Part shown: one piece after another, positions 19,921 to 30,800 of the stretch | Layout: each line of letters starts with the position of its first letter | Numbering within the stretch: the first letter of the stretch is position 1 | Source of the DNA: Aurantiochytrium sp. KH105 | Taxonomy: Eukaryota > Sar > Bigyra > Thraustochytrida > Thraustochytriidae | Assembly (NCBI GenBank): GCA_003116975.1 | Contig: BGKB01000173.1 | Coordinates: 62,001 to 126,000 of the forward strand | Length of the DNA stretch: 64,000 nucleotides | Direction: 5' to 3' | Made by a program: the position numbers and the translations under genes | Notes under the pieces: model-generated | Told to the model about the DNA's origin: nothing | The model's database searches: none | What the model saw: the letters and a program-made list of their open reading frames with translations, nothing else

Positions 19921-21492
19921 ATGGCCTGCGAGGGCGGCGTGCGCGCGCTGGCGCGGCAGGGCGGCGGCGGGAGCGGCGGCGGGGACGCGGGATGGCGGCG
20001 CGGCCGGCGCGACGTCGACGACGCCGGCACGGGTGGCGGGCCCGCGAGCGCGCGAGGCGGAGCCGCGAGACGGCAAGGCGGCGCGCCCGCGGCGGGCCGG
20101 GGAGGAGGGCGAGGGGGGGGAGGAGGAGGAGGAGGCGAAGGGGCCGCGGAGACCCCTTCGAGCGCCGCGAGCCTCGGGAACATCGTGTGGCGGAGCAACG
20201 TGGCGAGCTGCATGTCGAGCGCCGCAGCGGCACCCGGGGTCCAGACGCTCGCGGCCAGCCAAACGTGCGCGACAAACGCAAACGCCGGCGTCGCCACGGT
20301 GCAGCATGTCTCATACCCAATGCACCGCGCAAACTCGCTGAGTCGTCGACGGTCGCGAGCACCCGCTGGGGCCTCAGACCATGCAGGAATGAGCAGCAGC
20401 AGCAGCAGCAGCAGCAGCGGCGGCAACCCCCAGGGGGGGCCAGGAGGCCCTGGCGGCGATCGGGCCAGCACCGACTCACACTCCTTGGAAATGGTCCAGA
20501 CACATGCCTGGGCAGGCGCTGTTGCAGGAATGGTGGCAGAGACCTGCATGCACCCTCTTGACACGATTAGTACGCGTCTCAAGGTGCAAGGCGTCGATGT
20601 TGCTGAAAAGGGTTACCAGGGTGTCTTTGGCACGGCGCGCACCATGATTGTGCAAGAGGGCCCCGGTAGCTTGTTTCGGGGTGTCAGCGCCACCTTGCTC
20701 GGGGCAATGCCCTCGAGCGCCCTTTACTTTGCCGTGTACGAAACATCAAAGCACTACGGCATGCAACACATGTCGTCCATCACGCGAGAAGCGAATGGCG
20801 GCGAGGACGTCCCTCTCACGGAATGGCAAGAGGACCTTGTCCATCTAGGCGCCGGTGTCGCGTCAGAGCTTGGCTCGTCGTTCGTTTGGGTCCCCTTTGA
20901 AGTTATCAAGTCCCGTCTCCAAATCTCATCGCCGGGGTACACCGGCACCGTTAGTGGCCTGTGGAAGATCGCGCAGCAGGAAGGCATCTCAGGCCTTTTC
21001 GCGGGATACCGGGCCTGTCTATTTCTCGATTGCACGGCTTCAGGTCTGCAATTTCTGTTTTACGAGCGTATCCGTCGCGGGCTCAAGAAAAGGCGCGAGG
21101 AACGTGCCGAAACGCGGGCCGAGACCGTCGTGGATGACACCGTCTCGTGGCCGCTGTTTGCAGCATTGACTGGATCAGGGGACCTGCGTGAGTCCGTAGA
21201 GGAGACCGCAGAGGACCTCGTTGCGGGCGCCTGTTCGGGTGGTCTGGCGGCTTTTCTGAGCAACCCTCTCGATGTTGTCTCGGTGCGTCTCATGACCCAG
21301 CGTGAGGACATTGAGGCTGCTTCATTGCGACGCTATCACTACAAGGGCTTTTGGGACTGTCTCGTCTCTGTGGCGCGCCACGAGGGCGTGCGCGGGTTGT
21401 GGAGCGGGTCGTTAGCACGAACTCTTTCCATCCTGCCTCTTAGTGCTCTGCAGTTTGCCATCTACGAGAAGATGAAAACCTGTTTTGCTTGA
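19921..21492 (+). CDS. Mitochondrial carrier family (SLC25) protein
   Basis: A 523-residue protein when read from the ATG at 19921. The first 190 residues are Gly/Ala/Ser-rich low complexity, so a later in-frame Met (for example at 20212 or 20389) is possible. From about 195 there are three carrier repeats: the first with HPLDTISTRLK and GSLFRGVSATLLGAMPSSAL; the second with PFEVIKSRLQ and GLFAGYRACLFLDCTASGLQF; the third with NPLDVVSVRLM and GLWSGSLARTLSILPLSALQF. These match the six-helix inner-membrane carriers. In repeats one and three the basic residue of the PxDxx[K/R] signature is Ser, which would alter the matrix salt-bridge gate. The second-repeat insert before PFEV is long. It resembles S-adenosylmethionine-type carriers most, but the substrate cannot be assigned. 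Confidence 0.8.
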   Translation: MACEGGVRALARQGGGGSGGGDAGWRRGRRDVDDAGTGGGPASARGGAARRQGGAPAAGRGGGRGGGGGGGGEGAAETPSSAASLGNIVWRSNVASCMSSAAAAPGVQTLAASQTCATNANAGVATVQHVSYPMHRANSLSRRRSRAPAGASDHAGMSSSSSSSSSGGNPQGGPGGPGGDRASTDSHSLEMVQTHAWAGAVAGMVAETCMHPLDTISTRLKVQGVDVAEKGYQGVFGTARTMIVQEGPGSLFRGVSATLLGAMPSSALYFAVYETSKHYGMQHMSSITREANGGEDVPLTEWQEDLVHLGAGVASELGSSFVWVPFEVIKSRLQISSPGYTGTVSGLWKIAQQEGISGLFAGYRACLFLDCTASGLQFLFYERIRRGLKKRREERAETRAETVVDDTVSWPLFAALTGSGDLRESVEETAEDLVAGACSGGLAAFLSNPLDVVSVRLMTQREDIEAASLRRYHYKGFWDCLVSVARHEGVRGLWSGSLARTLSILPLSALQFAIYEKMKTCFA

Positions 21493-21846
21493 TACCAGTC
21501 GAGCAAATTGATCATGTCACATGATGAGAGTGAGCGATTCTATTTCGCTCTTCTTTTCTCTTCGTCATTGTATCTCTTATCATGTGTCGTCACTTGATTG
21601 CTGGATAACTACTGTCCAGCATCACTTGTACTGAAAATGAATCTGCTCTGATTGATTGGTGGATTGATTGATCGATATTTTTTCGCCGTCGCCCTTCTTC
21701 TCTAGGTTATCTCTGTACTGCTTCGTCTCGACTTAGACCTGAGCTAGATCGAGCAAATGCCTCATGCTCAAGCAAATCCATGAAAATTGACATGCGCGAT
21801 GGGAGGGACGCGCTGCCAGGCACAAGTTTTGGGGGCACGCTCTCTC

Positions 21847-21852
<6 letters not shown>

Positions 21853-21901
<49 letters not shown>

Positions 21902-21902
21902 G
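21853..21902. repeat. (CT)n(CA)n compound microsatellite
   Basis: About 14 CT units followed directly by about 10 CA units. Confidence 0.9.
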
Positions 21903-21941
21903 CATTCTCTCTTCCTTGCTGCTGATAAAAAGAACAAATAT

Positions 21942-22464
21942 CCCTATTTCAGACGACATTGCAGTTTTAACTGCAAAGTACTGCTTATTTCTATCAAAAT
22001 CGGCTCCATATAAATGATAGAAGCTAAAAACTTGCGCAATAAAACTGCGTTCTTTGCCGAAGCCCCATATTAATCAAAGAGACACATGATAAGTGTCTTT
22101 CTTTCGTTCGGGTTGAAAGTCTTTTTCCAAGACCACCACCCCGTCCTCCGCGGCCGCCGTGGCGGTAGGACATGTGATGATCCGGAGGGATTTCTCCCGC
22201 GCACTGCCCTCGCGCAACTTCTACTGCACCCACGAACCCAGAAGTTTGGGCAAATGAAAGAGCGCGTTTCAAGGTTTGCGGTGCTATGTTTAGCATCGCC
22301 TCGCACGCATTCTGCACGATCTCCCACTGTATCGAAGATAGACAAACTTTGCAGTTTTAAACCCAAGGTTTATATGGGAGGGGTTAAAAAGTTTTTAAAT
22401 TGGCGCGGAACCAACAAAGAACGCAGTTTTATACTCAAAGTTAAGCAGGGGCTCTGAAATAGGG
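21942..22464. repeat. Imperfect inverted-repeat unit, possible MITE or foldback remnant
   Basis: Two nested inverted matches: a 12-base pair (21942-21953 with 22453-22464, CCCTATTTCAGA) and an 18-base perfect pair (22039-22056 with 22415-22432). The spacing between them is 85 bases in the left arm and 20 in the right arm, so one arm has lost or gained sequence. The interior is AT-richer than the neighbourhood and non-coding. It could be a small non-autonomous DNA element. No target duplication is evident. Confidence 0.4.
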
Positions 22465-22637
22465 TTTGTGTACATTTTTTATGAACATTTGGCGTTTCTC
22501 CCAAAGACGATGTCGCCGGCCCACGCTTTAAAATTCTTGCCAAAACGAAGTGAGATGGCCCGCTTCATGCACATCTCTGAGCAGGACAGACAGAGAGCTA
22601 CGTACACGAAGAGCTCGTCGAGATTTTCGAATAAATA

Positions 22638-24501
22638 TTACACGGAGAGCTCGCCGAGACGATCCTGCACGAGTTGCTGTGTACGTTTCATGGAATGCGG
22701 AGGAAGGGTCGAGGCCGCTTTTTCGTGTAACGCAAGGACCTCGCTGCGAAGCTGTGCAACGGTGCTTGCAAGATGCGCACGTTCCTCCTCACGACGGGAT
22801 GCCTCTTGTTCGAGAAAGTTGCGCGCAAATTTCACAGCACGCGCATGTCCCTCGCAATCTTGGCGCGCGCTCTCAAGCTGCAGCTGAAGGCTCTGCACAC
22901 GTTCGCGCAGACCAGCTTTGACCATGCGAATGTTAACCGAATCGTGTGAGAGGCGGACGCTTGACGTGGACAAAAGCGAACACGACGATAAAGAAGAAGA
23001 AGAAGAAGAAGAAGAAGCAAGTCGGCGCCGGATTCGAGCGTCATCGAGGCGCAGCGATAAGTCGCGCAGCTCCCGTCGTAATCGTGCACGCTCCTCCAAC
23101 GCCACGCGCTCAAATTCCTCTTTGTCCGCCAAAACTCTCTCGATCGTACGCAAAAGTTCGTCCTTGAGACCTGCTCGAGCCGGTTCGCTGCGGTCGTACA
23201 CCAGGGATGCAATGTGAGGAGGCAGGCACGAACCTGGATCCAAAAAGATATCATTCTTGAGGTCCTGTGGTCCAGTTGGCGCCGCCGGCCCCGAAGCGCT
23301 CTTCGCCTCTTCGTCGACGCTTTCGCTTTCGTCGATTCGCGATTTTGTTTCGCCTTCTTTTCCTTCGCCTGGAAGATGTACAGCAACAACAATCTTGTTC
23401 AATTTGTTGTTCTGACTGTTATCATCATCGTCGTCGTCGTCACCCTCGTTGATTTGCTCTTCCTCTTCGAGATCTACTTCATGAGCCTGAGAGTGATTCG
23501 GGGATGCAGGGCATAATCCTTGCCTGAAGACATCGAGAGCATGCGACGGAAGCTCCATCCATTCAAGCTCGTCGCCATCCCCGCCATAATCAGATGGAAT
23601 CTGCTCACGCTCGATGAGTGCTGAAAGGCTCGCATATACTTGGCGTGTGTTTTCGGGAACGATGGTGATTTTTCGCTCCGTTTGAGGGGAAAGAAACTTG
23701 CGCACCACTTTCCAGACGACGGTAAAGAAGATTGGCGCGTTGATAATAATCATTTGCCCAAAGAGGCCAGGAAAGTGCTTTTGATCGACTTCAGCCAAGA
23801 GACGGATCAAGCCATAAAAGTTCCCATTCGCCTGCGCAAGTCGCGAGCCTCCCAAGTCCATGACTGCCGTGTAATACGGTGCGCCATCAGACTGTGCTAC
23901 ACTCGCGCGACGAACCGCCGATTCGCGAAGCCACACCTGATACAAAATGAAGGCTTTGGAGGACGTTGCCTCGAGGACTGCGGTCGCACAAAATGATATG
24001 GAAATGGGTGAGTATATCGTCCTTGACCGGCCTCACCAAGAAAAACAACGAAATGAACTACAATGACTCGCTCGAACAACAGCGCGTCCTCTTTTCTGAC
24101 AACAACGACTTACCAGCATCAGCATTCATTCCCCGCGCATTGTAGTAAAGTACCGGCCGACCCGTGCGATCGGTGCCAAATTCCTTGCACGGGAAACGCT
24201 TGAGCACAAGCGCAGGATCGCAGCCCAGAATTTCGCCAGGAGAGAGAGTCATCAAGTTGTCCATGTGCACTTGTTCGCGCCAACGGAGATCGTGCACCAG
24301 GACCTCTGCCGCCTCGCTCACGTCACCGTCGCACGCGTACAGGAATCTGCCCAGCAGCTTTTCACGCGGCTCGGACGTAAACCTCTGTACCAGCTGCGCC
24401 GTGGCCGTGCGCCCGCCGCGCAACTCGATCTCTCGCTCAAGCGCGGCCAGACGCGTTCGAGTCCCACGAGTTTTCGACAAAGTAGTCATTCTGCTCATCA
24501 T
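22638..24501 (-). CDS. Sec14 / CRAL-TRIO lipid-transfer protein with coiled-coil tail (two exons)
   Basis: Two exons, 24501-24114 and 23977-22638, join to a 575-residue protein. Exon 1 ends in a GTAAGT donor and exon 2 follows a CGCAG acceptor; the phase-1 join reads GMNADAVLEATSS. An ATG at 24498 or 24489 is an alternative start. The joined region, from about residue 85 to 300, is a CRAL-TRIO domain: DRTGRPVLYYNARGM, AVMDLGGSRLA, HFPGLFGQMIIINAP, WKVVRKFLSPQTERKI and a closing IPSDYGGDG. Such domains bind phosphatidylinositol, phosphatidylcholine or other lipids and present them at membranes. The C-terminal half has an acidic Asp run, an eight-Ser run (coded by a CTT-type repeat at about 22987-23018) and a long charged coiled coil. 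Without the intron both halves of the domain are incomplete, so the splice is well supported. Lipid specificity unknown. Confidence 0.82.
23978..24113 (-). other. Spliceosomal intron, 136 bp, GT-AG
   Basis: Donor GTAAGT at 24113-24108 and acceptor GCAG ending at 23978 (minus strand). Removing it restores a continuous CRAL-TRIO domain. It is the only intron that the coding sequences in this window clearly require. Confidence 0.85.
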
Positions 24502-25987
24502 CAACACGGCTCCGGCTCTTGAGCACGCAGCGCACGCTCGAGCCAAGCCTTGCCGAGCCAAGCCTTGCTCTGTCCCGCGCTGCCTGCCTGCCTGTCTGCC
24601 TGCCTGCTTGCGCCTGCCGGCCGCTCCGCTTGGTGGGCACTGACGGATGGATGAATGGGCTTTGCAGGAGAGCGGAGCTCGCTGATCTCTTCTTCCTTCG
24701 GTCTGCCTGATTGCGCAATGGCTCTTGGACTTCCATGCCGAAGGTGTGATCATGCCGGGACCACACCGGCCGGTGGCTGGCTGGCTGGCTGGCCGGCACG
24801 CTTTGCGAGTGTGCACCCCGCTGCCTACGCTCAACCAAGCTTGGCCGATTCAGCGTTGCCTCTGTCGCCGAGCCTCAGCAACGGCATTCTATTTTGCGAG
24901 GCCTTCTTTCAAGTTGTAGGCCTACTACTCACAGTCAGCATGGCCTTCCAGTGGAAATCATCCTGATGGTACGTACTAGGCCTAGGCCTACTTCTTCATG
25001 AACCAGGGCAACGAACTCCGTCCACGACTGAGCTAGTCTCTCGTTTCAAGCGAGAGCGAATGACACATCTCGAAAGTACAACGCACCGAAGCAGCGTCAG
25101 AGACGTCAACGAGGACGGGAACTCTGTGCGGGACTGACATGAAAAAAATTCGAACAAGTTAAAGTAGCCTTTGTCCTCCAATCAAACGCTTATCCTTTCT
25201 TACCAACTTCGACCGATCATCGTCTATGACTCACGCCGTCAATTTGAAAAGCCCAAACGAAGGTTCGAGCAAGCTCCTTAATAAAAAAAAAAAAGGTTTC
25301 CTACTGGTGCTACGATTGCTCCATGCCTTGAGCGTCCCAAGCGACCCACTTTGACGCATGCAACAGATTCGCTTCTTTCTGGATATACTAGGTTCCCTTT
25401 CCCTGCCTCTATAGCCTAGTACTATTCCTACTTCGATGAAGATCGCAACCCCCTACCCCCCCAAAAAAGCCCGGACCCTGGGACCGGCCGCCAAGCCTGC
25501 CTTCGCTGCGTTGGTTGCCGCGTTGTTTGCGTCACGCAGCAACGGAGCTCGCTAGCTAGCTAGCTAGCTCGCTAGCTGCGTGGTCCGCATCCGAGTCGCT
25601 CCGTCCAAGCCCAAGTCCGTCGCTCGCTGCCAGCAGCAGCAGCAGCAGCAGCAGCTGGAGAGCTATTCTAGCTAGCTGCTTGTGCAATCTGCCGTTCGCC
25701 GCGACTGGGCCTAGCTCGAACTGCATCGCTCGCTGTCGCATCGCATCGCATTGCGCATCACATCCCAGGGTCCGGATGTCTGTCCCCTCATCTGCTCGGC
25801 CAGGCACGCATCAGTCCGATGTGGTCCGCTTGCGACGGACAAACGCGGCGGGAGCGTCGAGGGGCGCAACGAGCATCCTGGGACCGCGGCGCTGCAGGCG
25901 CCTCGACAGAACCCGATCGCCGCGCGAGAGATCGAGTGACGCGCGGAGGATCGAAGCGGGTCGGACGAGGCAGAGAACGGAGGCGAC
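24502..25987. other. Divergent intergenic region between Sec14 and thiolase-like genes
   Basis: About 1.5 kb that must contain two promoters. Contains GCCT/TGCC tetramers near 24590, an A-run at 25280-25295, CTAG tetramers at 25551-25570 and a CAG run at 25632-25653. No gene recognised. Confidence 0.45.
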
Positions 25988-27655
25988 ATGCCGCGCGCAG
26001 TTCTCGTGGGCGTGGGCCGCCTGACCCAGCGCCGCACGGAAAAGCTGGACGATGCCGATGACGCAGTGCGTCTGAGCGCCAAGGCCGCGCGACTGGCGCT
26101 GCAGGACGCCGGTGTCGGCACGGACGACGTGGATGCCGTGTATTTTATTGACATGTTCGGCGAAGGCCGGGTCTTCCCGAGAAAAGGACCCACGTACAAT
26201 GACCCTGCCAAAGATGTGGCCAAGGAGCTCGGCCTGCACAAGGTCAAGCCCGAAAACCTCTTCAAGGGGCCGGTGGGCGGAAACACCCCACAAGCTAGTG
26301 TCAACATGATTGCGGAACGCATCGCCAACGGCGAGGTCGAGTGCGCTCTCATCACAGGCGCCGAAGCCCTCGACACCTACACGCTCGGACGGAAAAAGAA
26401 GCTCCAGCCTCGCGCTGACGTCGAGCGCACCAACGAGGCGGAAAAGGTCATGCGCTGGGGTGACACTGAAGAAAAAGGACAGGTCTGGGGAAAAAAGCTC
26501 AAGATGAGCTCCTCGCAGGACGTCATCCATGGAATCGCGCAAATGCCGCCCTCGTACGCACTCTTGGAGCAGGGACTGCGCCATAGCGATGGCGTTTCGG
26601 AGGAAGATCGTCGTATCAGCAACGCCAAGCTCTTTTCGGGTTACAACAAGGTCGCCTCGGCGTCGGAAAACAAGGACCAGAGCTGGTTTCCCGCTGCGCA
26701 TTCTGTCGAGGAAATTGCTACCGCCTCCAACGAGAATCGCATGGTCGCTTACCCGTACCCAAAATACATGTGCGCCGTCATGGATGTGAACCAGAGTGCT
26801 AGTGTGCTCATCATGTCTGAAGAGCGCGCACGCGCGCTCGGGGTTCCTCAGGCCAAAATGGTCTATCTGCATGGCTGCGGAGACTGCCAGGATGCCGCTA
26901 TCCGTGTCCTCGAAAAGCCGTGCTTCGATCGCTGCTTTGGCATGAAACTCGCGGGCGAGGCCGCACTCCGCTCAGCGGGCGTCTCTGTGCAGGACATCAA
27001 GTACTATGATGTATACTCTTGCTTTCCCGTCGCAGTTCGACTCGCCTGCCGTGAGATGGGCATCGACAAGGTCATCGATATCGAACGCGAGTCGCACCGA
27101 CTCACAGTAACGGGCGGCCTCCCGTACCATGGCGGTCCTGGAAACAACTACGTTACCCACAGCATCGCCGCCATGGTTGAGACCCTTCGTGGTGACCCCG
27201 GCACATTTGGCCTTGTCACCGCCAACGGTGGCGTCACGTCCAAGCATGCTGTCGGCGTCTACAGCACCTCTCCACCCCCGGAGGATCGCCCCTTTGAGCG
27301 CCCTGACCTTTCCGGCGCACTCAAAGAGGTGCAAGCGCAATACCCGCCGCGTGTATGCGCTCGAAACCCCGGCGACTGCACGGGCATCGTGCGTACCTTT
27401 ACCGCTAATTTCTCCAAACACGGAGATCTGCCCGACTCGGTAACCTGCGTTGGCGACATCACCTCGGGGCCTTGCAAAGGCGATCGCTTTATCGCCATCT
27501 CCCACGAAGCCTCGGAAATGCGTCCATTTATCGAGTCTCCTGACGCCTGTTTTGACATCGAGGTTGCGATAACCTCCAAAGGCGGCGCCTTGGGTCGCAA
27601 GGACTGGTATCAGTCTACATTTCGTCGAACCAGCGGTCAACGAACAAAGCTTTAG
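25988..27655 (+). CDS. Thiolase-like protein (TLP1/SCP2-thiolase type) with C-terminal add-on domain
   Basis: A 555-residue protein starting MPRAVLVGVG at a GCGACATG context. It is thiolase-fold throughout: an N-terminal half with DDVDAVYFIDMFGEG and GPVGGNTPQASVN, and a C-terminal half with YYDVYSCFPVAV, GGLPYHGGPGNNY (about 371-383) and TANGGVTSKHAVG. A final beta-rich segment (about 455-545) resembles the extra C-terminal domain of bacterial thiolase-like protein 1. The position normally holding the nucleophilic Cys reads GGNT (97-100), with no Cys, so classical thiolysis or condensation is doubtful; the His of the HGG loop is present. The C-terminus ThrLysLeu is only weakly like a PTS1 peroxisomal signal. 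A CoA-linked role in lipid metabolism is inferred. Relatives are mainly bacterial, so lateral transfer is possible. Confidence 0.78.
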   Translation: MPRAVLVGVGRLTQRRTEKLDDADDAVRLSAKAARLALQDAGVGTDDVDAVYFIDMFGEGRVFPRKGPTYNDPAKDVAKELGLHKVKPENLFKGPVGGNTPQASVNMIAERIANGEVECALITGAEALDTYTLGRKKKLQPRADVERTNEAEKVMRWGDTEEKGQVWGKKLKMSSSQDVIHGIAQMPPSYALLEQGLRHSDGVSEEDRRISNAKLFSGYNKVASASENKDQSWFPAAHSVEEIATASNENRMVAYPYPKYMCAVMDVNQSASVLIMSEERARALGVPQAKMVYLHGCGDCQDAAIRVLEKPCFDRCFGMKLAGEAALRSAGVSVQDIKYYDVYSCFPVAVRLACREMGIDKVIDIERESHRLTVTGGLPYHGGPGNNYVTHSIAAMVETLRGDPGTFGLVTANGGVTSKHAVGVYSTSPPPEDRPFERPDLSGALKEVQAQYPPRVCARNPGDCTGIVRTFTANFSKHGDLPDSVTCVGDITSGPCKGDRFIAISHEASEMRPFIESPDACFDIEVAITSKGGALGRKDWYQSTFRRTSGQRTKL

Positions 27656-27806
27656 GCGGCTTCGTCGGTGCAAGAGAGAAAGGAAAAATTCTTTGGTTGG
27701 GTCACGCTCCTTCTACCTAGGGCCAAGGCTAGGTGTTCTTGTGGTCCGAAAAAAGAAACTCCCTCTTGTTGTGGTAAAAAAAAGAAAAAGATTGAATATT
27801 CTCCCA

Positions 27807-30800
27807 TCATCGTTTCTGTTTTACCGTCTTCGGCTTCCTTGACCGAGCAGCTGAGGACGGCCGCACCATATTTGTCGAAGTGCTGCGCGTGCGCGCGCGC
27901 CCGTGCAAGTCAAACTCATCTTCTGCATCATTCGATAATTTGCTCAATTGTTGCTGCTGTATCTCGACGGCTTTGGGGACCTCATCGCGTTGCAAATCCG
28001 CAAGAATCTCATACATGTCTGCCTCGAGAGTCTTCATGTCGATCCCCATCGATGCCTCGACCACCTCTTTGGTATAAAAATGCGCAGCGACAAGAAATCC
28101 GATGCGTCTGTCCGTAAGAGCGCTATTCCCGAACTGTGAACAAAAGTAGCGAATTTCCTCGAGGGAGAACTCTTTCTCCGTAATCGTTTTGATGTCCTTG
28201 CGCTTTAGAAAGTAACCTCCAACGCGAAGTTCTGTTCGATTGTGTGGAATAGTGTCCGCCTTGCCCTGGATCGCTTGCGCCAAGCGCATTTCATCGACAC
28301 GATAAATCTGTTTGCGTTGTCGAGGCTGTCTTAATGTAGACAGTGCCCAAATTGGAGCGACTTCGCGAGCCGTGGCTGATATTGAACTCGGAAGATGCGC
28401 TGGTTTCGGTCGGTGTGAGCTACGTCCCTGAGAAATGACCAATTGGTTACGCACCTGCACGTAATTGTCGTACTCATTCATGCGCTCGCGATACTGCTCA
28501 GGGGACACAGACGCCGCTTCCATGGACATTTTCCCCCGCCGGCGTTCGCGCATTGCCTGGCGCTGTGCGGATTCGATGCGATCCTCAAGCTCCAAGAATG
28601 AGGAGTGTCGCATTTCAGAAAGGTCTCGCGCCCGCTCGGCTGCCATTTTCTCTCGCGCGGCTGCCTCTTTGGCCCACTCGAGCTGCATTTTAACGCGTAA
28701 CGTCTCTCGTTCTTGCGCATCGGCTTGGCGCGCTGCGAGTGCTTCGCGTTGCCGTAGCTTTGCGACACGTTGTCGCGGCGATTGATGTTGGCCTCGCCGT
28801 GGGGATTTACTCGGAGAAGACGCCGCTTCGGGTCGTATTGCGGCCACTCGCGCCTTGTAGGCGGCCGCCTTGCGCTCTCTTGAACGAGCCTGAACTTCGG
28901 CAGCGTCGCGCTTGCAGACTCGCTGCGGGACTTCTGGTGCGGGGCCAATGTTGGCCGGCGTGAGAATTGGAAGTGCTGTGCCCAGCGCTTTGGATAAAAT
29001 CAAGAGCTCCTGCTCCATGCAAGGACTGCTGATTAGCTTTCTGATGGTTTCTTCTTCTGCGCCATTGGCTTTGTCTGCTGCTGCAGGGCGCATCATTTTT
29101 TGTAATACGTGAACCCTCCGGGCCGTCGATCCAATTTGCGTTGGGTGAGCTGGCGCGTGGGGTCGAAGACGCCCGACTTTGATCCGCGCCATTGTAGCAG
29201 CGCCACCTGTTTGCGCTTCATCGACGGCACCGTCCTCTTCTTCCCCCTTGTCCTCTTTTTTCTCCTCGACGGGGTCCGGAAAGAGAATCTGGCGACAATG
29301 AGCAAGTATTTCACCCCACGAAATCCAGTCGTGATTGCATTCGCCTTGGCCCAATCGGGAAGCAACGACGGCTCGCGCTCCTGGAACGCTCTCCGAGCAC
29401 ATGACCAACGATCGTACCTGGAAACCTGGGCGAGGCGCTTCGGTAAAGCCTGAAAGTGCTTGAGCAGTGCCGTAATCTTCTTGGCCAAGAGAACCCAACA
29501 CAGCCCAACGGAGCGCAGGAAGAGCCGGCACTTGAGCATCACCAACAAGCGCTTGGCATAAGTCGATGCGGCGCACAAAAGAAGGGCCTCGAGTAGATCC
29601 CGAATTAGCTGGGCGCGCGTTTATTCCCCTGTGAGACGATAACGTACGCATGGTCTCTCGAATCAGCGATAAAGCTTTTCCTCCGCCGAGCTCGATGATA
29701 CGCGCCTCCACTGCGTGGGAAGTATAGGCGGTAGCAACAGGCCACCATATCACCGTCGAACCACCCTCTGCTGCATTGCGAAGATAGTCCTCGGTCAATA
29801 GATTGTCCAATGAAACATTGGCATTGTCGTCATCGGAGAGGTCAGGGGGACTCCGGTCCCGTTCATCGAGATCTCGACCCAAGTTTGGAAAGCGAGCAAG
29901 TCGGTTTCGGGCCACAAGAAAACCCGAAAGCGTTCGCGAGAGGGATCCTGCGTCAAGGCGACGTCGAAGTACTGCGAGGAGTGAATAAAACGGAACGGAT
30001 GGTACCAGGTCGTCAAAAAGCTTGTGTGTGGCATCATGAAGAGCTGCCGCTTCGCTGAAAACATCTCGAAGTTCGCCGAGGCGATTCCGCTCGAAACTCG
30101 CAAGCTGAGGTCTTGGGCTTACCTGCAGCGTGATGCCCACAACACGGTTTGCAGGATCGAGTTCGGTCAGGCTGTATACTTTTGGATAAGTGAACGTTGA
30201 GCTTCGAAGCGCAGATGGTTTGTCCAGCGTCTCAATGTTTTTATAAAACTGATGCGCCGTTGCGACGACGCCATGTATAAATTGTACCGTATCCTCGTAC
30301 GTCGCTGTGGCATTGTGCGCTCGACACCAGTTCTGATACGTAGTTTCAAGTTTCGAAGAGACGGCAATAAGTCGGACGCCATTCACGGTGAGTCCATTGA
30401 GACGACAGAGCATACGTTGGTTTCCAAGATGCATGTGAGCAAACTCGCAGAAGAACCGAGTTGCGTAAACACGCAATGCTTTCACCTGCGAAAACATGTC
30501 GTGCTGCATCTCCGCCAGTTGATCTGTACTGAGGATTTCGCCCAAAACGTCTTGCATTGAAATATCGCGAGCCAGAACTCTTAGAAGGCCCTCATAAGCT
30601 TCCACTCGGTAGCGCACATCCGTTCCGCTGATCGAAAAACCTCGCAAAAGGCTCCAGGTTCGCTGCACTCGCAAAGTCTTTTGCTCTTTGCATCGCGACA
30701 CAAGCTTGGCACGGACAGAACGCCCGCGTGCGATTTTTTGGATCTCGATCGCTGCCATGTTCCGCTTGTTACTTTTCTTGGCGGCTTCGTATTTGCGAAA

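Larger units (their letters stand above)
21493..22637. other. Convergent 3' intergenic region, AT-richer
   Basis: About 1.1 kb between the carrier (plus) and Sec14 (minus) stops. It contains a CT/CA dinucleotide tract and an imperfect inverted-repeat structure at 21942-22464. No coding region is supported. Confidence 0.5.

Noticed and set aside
23978-24113. Two separate genes instead of one Sec14 gene
   Set aside because: The two frames are complementary halves of one CRAL-TRIO domain, with consensus splice sites and a matching phase.
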